DNA of 62,269 bases. Origin: an uncultured Pelagibacteraceae bacterium. Lineage in GTDB: Bacteria > Pseudomonadota > Alphaproteobacteria > Pelagibacterales > Pelagibacteraceae. The DNA lies in contig CACBIC010000005.1 of assembly GCA_902539235.1 (NCBI GenBank), positions 1 to 62,269 on the forward strand, given 5' to 3'. The translations under genes were made by a program, and so were the position numbers. The notes under the pieces are model-generated. The model had not been told where the DNA came from and ran no database searches. It was given only the letters and a program-made list of their open reading frames with translations. Numbering within the stretch: the stretch's first letter is position 1; each line of letters begins with the position of its first letter. Below are positions 27,886-36,256 of the stretch, piece by piece.

Positions 27886-28907
27886 TGAAAAAAAAACTAT
27901 TTATCTTTTCAAATGAAAGTATTTTTATTCAAGATGAAAAGTATTTTTGCGATAATATAGACTTAAAAACGAGTCCAGAAGGATTAAACAAAAAATTCGA
28001 AGTAAACCTTTTTGGTAGAAAATCTTCTAAGAAAAGAGCCCATGAAATAAAATTAAAAAAAATCAAGATTTTCTCTAATATATTTTCTTACTTGTCAGAA
28101 GTAGTAAAATCAACAAAGATTGAAAATACAAAGTATTTAGTGATTTCAATTACTCCATATACTGTTTCAATCTGTTTTTTTTTAAGACTTTTTGGAAAAA
28201 CTCCAATTATTTACTTAAGAAGTGATGGATATGGTGAGTACAATGCTATTTTAGGCAGCTTTGGTAAACTGATTTATCATTTAATGTTTAGCTTTACGTC
28301 ATTAATTTCAAATTTAATAAGCTGTAGAAATTACATATTAAAAGGAAAAAAAGGTAAAGTAATCTATCCATCACAACTAGATTCTGTCTGGTTTAAAAAA
28401 CCTAAAACTCAAGAGATTAAAAATTTTAAACTATTATATGTAGGAAGAATAAGAGTTGAAAAAGGAATTTTTTCTTTGGCAAGTTTAATAAAAAATAAGA
28501 GAGATATTTCATTGACAATTGTAGGTGCAGAAAAAAATACATCATATAAGATAAATCAAAGTAATATAAATATTCAGCTGACTCAAAGTAATAAGGCAAG
28601 ATTAATAAAATATTACGACGATCATAATATATTTATACTTCCTTCTTTTACCGAAGGACACCCAATGGTTTTACTTGAAGCCTTAGCCAGAAGAAGGCCA
28701 GTAATTATTTTTGATGATATCCAACATGTGATAGGAGATAAAAAAGGTATATTTGTAGCGAAAAGAAATTTTCTAAACTTCTTTGGGATTCTAAATCATA
28801 TCAAGAAAAATTATAAGAAAATTCAAAAAGATATGACGAAAAATAAACTTCCAACAAACAAAGAATTTATAGAAAAATTTGTTAAAGCCGTCGAAGATTA
28901 CAAATAG
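27885..28907 (+). CDS. Glycosyltransferase (GT-B, GT4-like)
   Basis: A protein of about 340 residues. [21 protein letters not shown] opens the donor-binding half, and [22 protein letters not shown] is the conserved donor-site acidic motif of GT4 enzymes. The N-terminal half is diverged but contains the expected hydrophobic strands. The ATG at 27885 shares one base with the lepA stop; a TTG three bases earlier is less likely. Its stop codon TAG supplies the first G of tRNA-Ser. Probable role in surface glycan synthesis; the sugar is unknown. Confidence 0.75.
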   Translation: MKKKLFIFSNESIFIQDEKYFCDNIDLKTSPEGLNKKFEVNLFGRKSSKKRAHEIKLKKIKIFSNIFSYLSEVVKSTKIENTKYLVISITPYTVSICFFLRLFGKTPIIYLRSDGYGEYNAILGSFGKLIYHLMFSFTSLISNLISCRNYILKGKKGKVIYPSQLDSVWFKKPKTQEIKNFKLLYVGRIRVEKGIFSLASLIKNKRDISLTIVGAEKNTSYKINQSNINIQLTQSNKARLIKYYDDHNIFILPSFTEGHPMVLLEALARRRPVIIFDDIQHVIGDKKGIFVAKRNFLNFFGILNHIKKNYKKIQKDMTKNKLPTNKEFIEKFVKAVEDYK

Positions 28908-28996
28908 GAGAGGTGGCCGAGTGGTTGAAGGCGCACGCTTGGAAAGCGTGTAAACGGGAAACCGTTTCGAGGGTTCGAATCCCTCTCTCTCCGCCA
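28907..28996 (+). tRNA. tRNA-Ser (anticodon GGA)
   Basis: A 90-base class II tRNA with long variable arm and encoded CCA. The acceptor stem is GGAGAGG with TCTCTCC (last pair G-T), the anticodon loop TTGGAAA gives GGA for UCC/UCU codons, and the T-arm is GAGGG-TTCGAAT-CCCTC with discriminator G. Position 1 of the tRNA is the G of the TAG stop codon of the preceding glycosyltransferase gene. Confidence 0.97.
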
Positions 28997-29061
28997 TTTT
29001 ATATCCACACTTAACTAACAAGAGTCTTAAATTTTAGGGCCGAATCATTTAAATTAGTTTT

Positions 29062-29093
29062 AAGGGCAGTGGAGGGAGACTGAAGCTGCCTTT
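29062..29093 (+). terminator. Probable intrinsic terminator after tRNA-Ser
   Basis: Bases 29062-29069 pair with 29086-29093 (8 pairs, one G-T, core GGCAG/CTGCC) around a 16-base loop, followed by GC and five T residues. It would end the long rightward translation/tRNA-Ser unit just before the convergent gene at 29099. The loop is longer than usual, so certainty is moderate. Confidence 0.5.
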
Positions 29094-29098
29094 GCTTT

Positions 29099-29839
29099 TT
29101 ATAACCTTTTAATTCCTATCACTTTTAATTTAGCAGTCTTTTCAATCCTCTTAATTGTTTGGTTAATACCCATTACAACTGTCTTTTTCATGGGGCCATA
29201 GGCATGGATAAGTTTTTTATTTGATAGAGCTAGAGCTACATGACCTTTCCAATAAATAATATCGTTTTTCCTCACCTTTTTTAATTTAATATTTTTTTTA
29301 AAAAATTTTACCTGGTCTTTTGCATCTCTGGGACAAAATTTATTATTAAAATTTAAAAAAATCTGTATTAAAGCTGAACAATCAATTCCTTTAAAAGATT
29401 TTCCACCCCATTTGTACCTAATATTTTTAAATATAGATATTTTTCTAAATGGATTTTTGTCTTTGTAGGCAACAGGTTTTACATCGTTTTTATTAATCCA
29501 TCCTTTTGAAAATCGTAAGTATTTTTTCTTATTTTCTATAACTTTTATCCTTGAACCAAATGATAGCTCTTTAATTTTTTTATTTTTATTATGTTGACTA
29601 AAAACTTTTGATCTAAGCACATGTACTTTATGCGTTGGTTTCAAAAATTTAGATAATTTTTGATTTTTTATGTAACCATTATAATGGTCTTCTTTGATTT
29701 TAATCTTGAGCCATTTTCTACTTCTTTTAATTATTGAAAAACTATCTCCAAATAACATTTGTGTCACGATTTCAGATTTAATTGAGGGTTTTTTATAAAG
29801 ATTCGTAACATCAAAAATATTTGTAAAATATTTAGTCAT
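29099..29839 (-). CDS. SH3-domain NlpC/P60 peptidase, probably cytoplasmic
   Basis: A 246-residue protein with two bacterial SH3-like domains (about residues 5-62 and 70-125) and a C-terminal NlpC/P60 domain. The catalytic Cys154 is in GIDCSAL, His200 in KGHVALA and the third polar residue is His212 in LIHAYG. This layout resembles gamma-D-glutamyl-L-diamino-acid peptidases such as YkfC. No signal peptide or lipobox is visible, which points to action on imported peptides in the cytoplasm. The gene overlaps the AmpG-like permease gene by 8 bases, which fits muropeptide recycling. Catalytic class is firm; the exact bond cleaved is inferred. Confidence 0.8.
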   Translation of the reverse strand: MTKYFTNIFDVTNLYKKPSIKSEIVTQMLFGDSFSIIKRSRKWLKIKIKEDHYNGYIKNQKLSKFLKPTHKVHVLRSKVFSQHNKNKKIKELSFGSRIKVIENKKKYLRFSKGWINKNDVKPVAYKDKNPFRKISIFKNIRYKWGGKSFKGIDCSALIQIFLNFNNKFCPRDAKDQVKFFKKNIKLKKVRKNDIIYWKGHVALALSNKKLIHAYGPMKKTVVMGINQTIKRIEKTAKLKVIGIKRL

Positions 29840-31205
29840 TTAATTTAAGTTTATCTTTAATCATAAAAAGAAATATTAATGACGGAATTACCATTACTGC
29901 TGTAATGATAAAGAAAATACCCCAATCTCCATTTAACCAATCTACTAAAGCCCCAGAAGATGCTGCAAGTGTAGTTCTGCCTGCTGTTCCAATAGAGGCA
30001 AGAAGTGCATATTGAGTTGCAGTATAAGTTCTATCTACAAGCATTGAAATAAAAGCAACAAATGCCACTGTTGCAAAAGCTGCAGCCATATCATCAAATA
30101 TGACTGCAATAGCGAATAATAATTCAGACTTTCCTGACCAAGCTAGCAAAGAAAACAATAGATTTGTAGATGCCATTAATATCCCAGATACGAACATCGC
30201 TTTTATTACTCCAGAACGAATTGCAAATAATCCACCAAGCAATGTAAATATTACAGTGCTAACCCAACCAAGACCTTTAGAATATAAAGCAATATCTGAC
30301 TTGGTAAATCCTATTTCTTTATAAAAAATAACAGACATTCGCCCTAGAAAAGCTTCACCAATTTTAAAAAGAAAAACAAATCCTAAAATTGCAATAGCTA
30401 TATTAAAGCCATTTTTTTTAAAAAAACTTATTACTGGACCAGTAACAGTCCCAGTTATCCAAGCAAAAATTTTCGTAAATATGTTTGAAGATCCAAATTT
30501 ATCCTCAATCATCCTGTCGGTCTTCTTTTGGTTTTCAGTTCTATCAATTGGCTGGGTCTCTTTTACAAACATAAGACCAATATTGCATCCGATTATAAGG
30601 ATTCCCAAAACTAAAAAAGTTATTTGCCAATAATTTTCAAAACCTGCTTGTTGAAAAAATTCAGCTGAATTCAAAGCTACAACTCCACCTAATTTGTACC
30701 CAGTCCACCAACCAACCACTGACATTGCAGCACCAGCTTGCATTGACTTGCCCTCATTTTCACCGATTTGCTCAATTCTTAATGCATCTACAGTGATATC
30801 TTGTGTTGCTGAGGCTATTGCAATTATGAGTCCAATACTAATTACTAAAGATAAATTTGCTGATGGATTTATTAAGCTCCAAAAAATTAAACAAACTAAA
30901 ATCAAAGTTTGCATCGTGATAATCCAACCACGTCTATGGCCTACTTTATTTGTTAACCAAGGAATTTTAACTCTATCAACTAGTGGTGCCCAAAGATAAT
31001 TAAAAGCATATACACCAAAAATTAAACCTGCCCAACCTATTGTGCTTCTACTTAAACCGTCTTCTTTTAACCATAAGCTCAAACTGCTTCCAATTATTAC
31101 CCATGGAAAACCACTTATTGCCCCAAGCAATAATATTCTAATCATTCTTTGATCAAAATAAACTTTGAAAACTTCAGCCAGAGATTGTTTTTTATAAATT
31201 TCCAT
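29832..31205 (-). CDS. ampG: AmpG-like MFS permease
   Basis: A 457-residue inner-membrane transporter with about twelve to fourteen helices. The N-terminal segment LLGAISGFPWVIIGSSLSLWLKEDG and the loop LWAPLVDRVKIPW match the AmpG family, which imports anhydromuropeptides with protons; TQDITVDALRIEQ is another family landmark. A charged cytoplasmic loop (about residues 215-240) separates the halves. It is translated just before the NlpC/P60 peptidase with an 8-base overlap. Other peptide or siderophore substrates remain possible. Confidence 0.8.
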   Translation of the reverse strand: MEIYKKQSLAEVFKVYFDQRMIRILLLGAISGFPWVIIGSSLSLWLKEDGLSRSTIGWAGLIFGVYAFNYLWAPLVDRVKIPWLTNKVGHRRGWIITMQTLILVCLIFWSLINPSANLSLVISIGLIIAIASATQDITVDALRIEQIGENEGKSMQAGAAMSVVGWWTGYKLGGVVALNSAEFFQQAGFENYWQITFLVLGILIIGCNIGLMFVKETQPIDRTENQKKTDRMIEDKFGSSNIFTKIFAWITGTVTGPVISFFKKNGFNIAIAILGFVFLFKIGEAFLGRMSVIFYKEIGFTKSDIALYSKGLGWVSTVIFTLLGGLFAIRSGVIKAMFVSGILMASTNLLFSLLAWSGKSELLFAIAVIFDDMAAAFATVAFVAFISMLVDRTYTATQYALLASIGTAGRTTLAASSGALVDWLNGDWGIFFIITAVMVIPSLIFLFMIKDKLKLND

Positions 31206-31208
31206 TTA

Positions 31209-32657
31209 TTAATTTCTCCAAAAAGAAGGAAAGAATAAAACTAGTACTGCAAATAGTTCTAGTCTACCTAATAGCATTCCAGCCGACAAAATCCACTTTG
31301 AAATATCTGGTATATCTTTATAATTTCCATTAGGACCTATAACATCCCCTAACCCAGGCCCAACATTTGAAATTGAACTTGCTGCACCAGAAATAGAAGT
31401 AATAAAATCTAAACCGCTTATAGAGAGCAGCATAGCTATTATCAAAAAAATAAACAAAAAGGTGAAGATAAAGATTATGACTGAATTGATAAAGTTGTTT
31501 GATATTTTTTGATTATTATATTTTGTAATAATTACACTATTAGGAGAGATAAGTTTCTTAATTTGATTTTTTAAAAAAATTAATAACATCTGCAATCTAA
31601 AAATTTTTATTCCACATGCTGTAGAACCTGCACAACCACCAATGAACATTAACAATAGGAAAAATACTAAAGAAAATTTTCCCCACAATCCAAAATCATC
31701 CGTGACATATCCTGTTCCTGATAATATTGAAATAACATTAAAAGAGGAAATTCTTATTTTATCAAACAAACTACTTTCATAATTAATAGATAAAAGATAA
31801 AAAAACATTATGACTATTGAAATAATAAGTAAATAAATTAAACCTTTTATTTGGACATCCTGAAAAAAAACTTGTTTATTTCCTCTGGCAAATTTTAAAT
31901 AAGATATAAAAGGTATACTACCTAGTATAATAAAAATGCTTGCTATTATTTCAATATTTGGGTTTTGAAAAAAACCTATAGAATCATTATGTGTTGAAAA
32001 ACCACCAGTTGCAATAGTCGTCATTGCATGACTTATACTATCAAAAATTGTCATGCCAAAAATCCAATAAAAAAATCCGCATAATAGTGTTAGAGTGATA
32101 TAGACAGATATTATAATTGCAGCAACTTCAATAGTTCTAGGTAAAATTTTTTCAGTACTATCAGGTCCCTCCATCTTAAACAATTGCATTCCACCAACTT
32201 TTAATAAAGGTAAAATAGTTATAGCCATGACTACTATTCCAATACCACCTAGCCATTGCATAATTGCTCTCCATAACAAAATACTTTTTGGACTATTGTC
32301 CAGATCAGAAATTATTGTTGCACCAGTCGTAGTAATACCTGACATACTTTCAAAAAATGCTTCACTAAAATTGAAATTTTGAGTAGATAGTAAAAATGGC
32401 AAACTTCCGAACAATGCAACCATTATCCACGCCAACGATGAAAATAGAAAAGTTTGTCTTAAATTTAATTTAAATTCTTTTTCTAGATTAGCTAGGATAA
32501 ATAAAATACCAATGAAAATTGTAACAAATGACGCAGAAATAAAGCTATGACTACCTTCATCAAAAATTATTTGCAAAGTATAAGGAGCCAACATGAAAGC
32601 CCCTAAAACTATTAATAATATGCCGATTAAAAAAAAGACTGTTTTGTTTGTGGCCAT
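31209..32657 (-). CDS. trkH: Trk potassium uptake transmembrane protein
   Basis: A 482-residue member of the TrkH/KtrB superfamily with four M1-P-M2 repeats. The four pore loops can be read as SGITTTGAT, TIATGGFSTH, LSGTGYVTD and ISNVGPGLG, giving the selectivity-filter glycines. The gene heads the leftward unit with ampG (3 bases apart). It usually needs the cytoplasmic NAD/ATP-binding subunit TrkA or KtrA, which is not in this window. Confidence 0.92.
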   Translation of the reverse strand: MATNKTVFFLIGILLIVLGAFMLAPYTLQIIFDEGSHSFISASFVTIFIGILFILANLEKEFKLNLRQTFLFSSLAWIMVALFGSLPFLLSTQNFNFSEAFFESMSGITTTGATIISDLDNSPKSILLWRAIMQWLGGIGIVVMAITILPLLKVGGMQLFKMEGPDSTEKILPRTIEVAAIIISVYITLTLLCGFFYWIFGMTIFDSISHAMTTIATGGFSTHNDSIGFFQNPNIEIIASIFIILGSIPFISYLKFARGNKQVFFQDVQIKGLIYLLIISIVIMFFYLLSINYESSLFDKIRISSFNVISILSGTGYVTDDFGLWGKFSLVFFLLLMFIGGCAGSTACGIKIFRLQMLLIFLKNQIKKLISPNSVIITKYNNQKISNNFINSVIIFIFTFLFIFLIIAMLLSISGLDFITSISGAASSISNVGPGLGDVIGPNGNYKDIPDISKWILSAGMLLGRLELFAVLVLFFPSFWRN

Positions 32658-32750
32658 TAGAATTGAGATTATTTAAATAGTTTTAAAATTCAACTTAATA
32701 TCATGCTATTATATCTGTATTTTACGTATAAAATTTAATAAACCATAGTA

Positions 32751-34313
32751 ATGCTTGATAATAACTTAATTCAAACTACTTCCTCTTGGCCTTTTGTTGA
32801 AGTTAGAAAACTTCTTAAAGATAGAAAAGATATTATAAAAAAAAATAACAAGATTACATTTCAGACAGGATATGGCCCAAGCGGGCTTCCTCACATTGGA
32901 ACTTTTGGAGAAGTAGCAAGAACTACAATGATGATTAATGCACTTAATCATATACAAAATATTGAGCATGAACTTATTACTTTTTCTGATGATATGGATG
33001 GATTAAGAAAAGTCCCTGAAAATATTCCTAATGAAGAGATATTGAGAGAAAATTTGGGAAAACCCTTAACCTCAATCCCTGATCCTTTTAAAAAGTATAA
33101 TAGTTTTGGAGAGCATAATAATGAAATGCTCAAAGAATTTTTAAAAAGCTTTAAATTTAAATTTAATTTTAAAAGTTCAACTGAAAATTACCAAAAAGGA
33201 GTTTTCAATAATTCATTAATGCGAGTTTTAGAAAAATACGAGGAAATAATGAATATTATTTTACCAACTTTGAGACAAGAGAGACGAAAGACTTATTGTC
33301 CCTTTTTACCTATTTGTCCAAAAACAGGCAAAGTTCTTGAGATACCTTTAATTAGTAAAGATTTAAAAAGTGGAAAAGTTATATTTGAAAATGAAGAAAA
33401 CAAATTTGAGACAAATATTTTAGATGGAAATTGTAAACTTCAATGGAAAGTAGATTGGGCAATGCGGTGGTTTACCTTTGATGTAGATTTTGAAATGTAT
33501 GGAAAAGATTTAACTGAAAGCGCTATACTATCAAGCAAGATTTGTAGAATTCTCGGAAAAACCCCGCCAAATGGCTTTGCTTACGAATTGTTTTTAGATG
33601 AAAATGGAGAAAAAATTTCTAAGTCGAAAGGTAACGGTATTTCAATAGAACAATGGTTGAGATATGCTTCTCCCGAAAGTTTGTCTTTATACATGTATCC
33701 AAATCCGAAAAGAGCTAAGAAACTTTATTCTGAAGTTGTACCCAAAACTGTTGATGACTATCTTTCGAATATAGAGAAATATTCGTCTCAAGAAATAAAA
33801 GACAAAATAATAAATCCTGTATGGCACGTTCATAATGGTAAGCCGCCGCAAGAAAAAATTGTTATGCCTTTTTCAATGTTATTAAATTTAGTTGGTTCTA
33901 GTAATGCCGACACAAAGGAAGTGCTTTGGAAATTTATAAATAGGTTTCACAAAGAAATTAAACCTAAAGATCATAAAATTTTAAATCAACTTACTGAATA
34001 TGCAATTAATTATTTTAAAGATAAAGTTGAACCTAATAAAAAATATAAAAAGCCAAATAGCAGCGAAAAAAAAGCTTTAGAAAATTTAGTGAGTAAATTA
34101 AAGAAACTAGACCAATCGTTAAAGCCAGAAGAAATCCAAACCCAAGTTTATACGGTTGGAAAAGAAAATGGGTATGAAAAAAATTTGAGAGAATGGTTTA
34201 AACTTATTTATGAAGTTGTTTTCGGGGAAGAAAACGGACCAAGAATGGGTTTTTTTATAAGTTTTTTTGGACTTAAACAAACAATTGATCTAATAAATGA
34301 TAAAATAAAATAA
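32751..34313 (+). CDS. lysK: Lysyl-tRNA synthetase, class I
   Basis: A 520-residue class I enzyme charging tRNA-Lys. The HIGH motif appears as GPSGLPHIGTFGEV (about residues 43-56), KMSKS as GEKISKSKGNG (about 286-296), and a zinc-type segment CPFLPICPKTGKV lies between. Most bacteria use the unrelated class II LysS; the class I form is typical of archaea, spirochaetes and alphaproteobacteria. It diverges from trkH over a 93-base spacer and overlaps pyrD by one base. Confidence 0.95.
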   Translation: MLDNNLIQTTSSWPFVEVRKLLKDRKDIIKKNNKITFQTGYGPSGLPHIGTFGEVARTTMMINALNHIQNIEHELITFSDDMDGLRKVPENIPNEEILRENLGKPLTSIPDPFKKYNSFGEHNNEMLKEFLKSFKFKFNFKSSTENYQKGVFNNSLMRVLEKYEEIMNIILPTLRQERRKTYCPFLPICPKTGKVLEIPLISKDLKSGKVIFENEENKFETNILDGNCKLQWKVDWAMRWFTFDVDFEMYGKDLTESAILSSKICRILGKTPPNGFAYELFLDENGEKISKSKGNGISIEQWLRYASPESLSLYMYPNPKRAKKLYSEVVPKTVDDYLSNIEKYSSQEIKDKIINPVWHVHNGKPPQEKIVMPFSMLLNLVGSSNADTKEVLWKFINRFHKEIKPKDHKILNQLTEYAINYFKDKVEPNKKYKKPNSSEKKALENLVSKLKKLDQSLKPEEIQTQVYTVGKENGYEKNLREWFKLIYEVVFGEENGPRMGFFISFFGLKQTIDLINDKIK

Positions 34314-35359
34314 TGTTTTCAATATTTAAACCGTATATCTTTTCATTAGATCCTGAAGTTGCACATGATTTAGCAATTAAATCCTTGAAATTTAATGTTT
34401 TACCTAAAAGTATTTTTAATGTGGAAGGTGAAGAACATTTAGAAACAAATTTATTAAATGAAAGAATTCCTAACCCAATTGGTCTTGCTGCTGGATTTGA
34501 TAAGAGCGCAGAGGTCTATAACTCTTTATTTAAACTTGGATATGGATTTGTTGAAGTAGGGACTATAACTCCAAAAAGACAACTAGGTAATTCAAAGCCA
34601 AGAGTTTTTAGATTGGAAAAAGATCGAGCCCTTATAAATCGTCTTGGCTTTAATAATCATGGTTCGGAAATTGTATCTAAAAGAATATCTGATAACCTAC
34701 CTAGTGGTTTTTTAGGTATTAACATTGGCCCAAATAAAGATTCTAAAAATAAAGATGAAGATTATTTTATATGTTTATCAAGACTTTCATCTTTTGCAGG
34801 GTATATAACAATTAATATATCTTCTCCTAATACTGAAGGTTTAAGAAATTTTCATGAACAGAAAGCGCTAGAAAAACTTCTTTTAGGAGTAAATAAAATT
34901 AAAAAAGATAAAAATATAGTTATACCTTTAGTAGTAAAAATATCTCCAGATATAAAAGATAATGAAATTAGCAGTATAATTGAATTAATTTTGAAACATA
35001 AAATTGAAGGTATAATTATATCAAATACAACAGACTCTCACCGCGAAAAATTATTAGACATACAGAAAAATGAAAAAGGAGGGTTGTCAGGCCAACCTTT
35101 AAAAGATCTTTCTACAATGTTGATAAAAAAATTCTACAGAGAAACAAAAGGTAAAATTCAAATTATTGGAGTTGGAGGAGTTGACTCAGGTCATGCAGCC
35201 TTTGAAAAAATATGTGCTGGAGCTGATGCAGTCCAGTTATACACTGGTATGGTTTATAAAGGTCCAGGGGTAGTAAAAGAGATGAAAAAAGAGTTAATTA
35301 CAATTTTAAAAAAAGAAAAATTGAAAAATATAAGTGAAGCAGTCGGAATTAATGCTTGA
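34313..35359 (+). CDS. pyrD: Dihydroorotate dehydrogenase, class 2
   Basis: A 348-residue FMN enzyme of pyrimidine synthesis that oxidises dihydroorotate and passes electrons to quinone at the inner membrane. The N-terminal extension (about residues 1-40) that binds the membrane is present. NPIGLAAGFDKSAEVYNSLF begins the barrel, INISSPNTEGLR (about 167-178) contains the catalytic Ser typical of class 2, and IGVGGVDSGHAAFEKICAGA is the phosphate-binding end. Its start overlaps the lysK stop by one base. Confidence 0.96.
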   Translation: MFSIFKPYIFSLDPEVAHDLAIKSLKFNVLPKSIFNVEGEEHLETNLLNERIPNPIGLAAGFDKSAEVYNSLFKLGYGFVEVGTITPKRQLGNSKPRVFRLEKDRALINRLGFNNHGSEIVSKRISDNLPSGFLGINIGPNKDSKNKDEDYFICLSRLSSFAGYITINISSPNTEGLRNFHEQKALEKLLLGVNKIKKDKNIVIPLVVKISPDIKDNEISSIIELILKHKIEGIIISNTTDSHREKLLDIQKNEKGGLSGQPLKDLSTMLIKKFYRETKGKIQIIGVGGVDSGHAAFEKICAGADAVQLYTGMVYKGPGVVKEMKKELITILKKEKLKNISEAVGINA

Positions 35360-35400
35360 CGGGTCTCAAGACTACTTTTATATAGCGTTAGGAAAATTTT

Positions 35401-35679
35401 ATGTCAAAAAGATGCGAGTTAACAGGAATATCACCTTTGAAAGGCCACAACGTAAGTCATGCAAAAAATAAAACTAAGAGAAGATTTTTGCCTAATCTAA
35501 AAAAAGTTATCTTCAGAAGTGATGTGCTGAAAAAAGATATAAAATTAAATGTTGCTAATGCAGCTTTGAGAACAGTTGATTTTAAAGGTGGATTAGATAA
35601 ATTTCTTAAGACTGCAAAAAACGCTAATTTGTCAAATAAAGTAAAAAAAATTAAAGCCTCTATCTCAGCAAAATTATAA
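35401..35679 (+). CDS. rpmB: Ribosomal protein L28
   Basis: A 92-residue 50S protein with the family opening MSKRCELTGISPLKGHNVSHA and TKRRFLPNLKKV. Length fits alphaproteobacterial L28. It follows pyrD by 41 bases and precedes the YhhQ-type transporter by one base. TTAGGA upstream of the ATG is a weak ribosome-binding site. Confidence 0.97.
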   Translation: MSKRCELTGISPLKGHNVSHAKNKTKRRFLPNLKKVIFRSDVLKKDIKLNVANAALRTVDFKGGLDKFLKTAKNANLSNKVKKIKASISAKL

Positions 35680-35680
35680 T

Positions 35681-36256
35681 ATGAATTTATATTACAAACT
35701 GTCAATATTGATGGGAGTTGTAGTTGTAGTTTCTAATTATCTGGTTCAATTCCCTATACAAGTAATGGGCTTAAACGAAATTTTAACATATGGTGCTTTT
35801 AGTTATCCTATTACATTTTTAATAACTGACTTAGCAAACCGTGCATATGGAAAAGCGGTAGCAAAAAAAGTTGTTTATGTAGGTTTTGTAATTGGAATAT
35901 TGCTTACGTTGTTTGTTTCTACAAATTTTGAAGATATAATTTCAATTAGAATTGCGATTGGATCAGGTATAGCATTTTTTGTTGCACAAAATTTAGATAT
36001 TCAGATTTTTGATCAATTAAGGAAAAAAAGCTGGTTCGTAGCTCCACTATACTCATCTACTTTTGGATCATTAACGGATACTTTTTTATTTTTCTCAATA
36101 TCATTTTATGCAACTGGAATTCCTTGGATAACATTAGCTCTTGGGGACTTGGCTGTTAAATTAATTATCACACTTGTAATGCTGATTCCTTTTAAACTTT
36201 TATTATTAAAAATTAGGGATTATACCGATACTTCTTCATCCAAGTTTAAAGTTTAG
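35681..36256 (+). CDS. yhhQ: Queuosine precursor transporter (YhhQ/VUT family)
   Basis: A 191-residue membrane protein with about six helices. [18 protein letters not shown] and the later [20 protein letters not shown] match the VUT/YhhQ family, which imports 7-cyano- or 7-aminomethyl-7-deazaguanine for tRNA queuosine. Having this importer would let the cell salvage the precursor. Its stop TAG and the convergent cobT stop share the 4 bases TTAG at 36253-36256. Confidence 0.85.
   Translation: MNLYYKLSILMGVVVVVSNYLVQFPIQVMGLNEILTYGAFSYPITFLITDLANRAYGKAVAKKVVYVGFVIGILLTLFVSTNFEDIISIRIAIGSGIAFFVAQNLDIQIFDQLRKKSWFVAPLYSSTFGSLTDTFLFFSISFYATGIPWITLALGDLAVKLIITLVMLIPFKLLLLKIRDYTDTSSSKFKV

Noticed and set aside
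32719-32734. ATTTTA-CGTA-TAAAAT inverted repeat upstream of lysK
   Set aside because: Arms are almost pure A/T and six bases long, which is expected by chance in this DNA; no further support for an operator.
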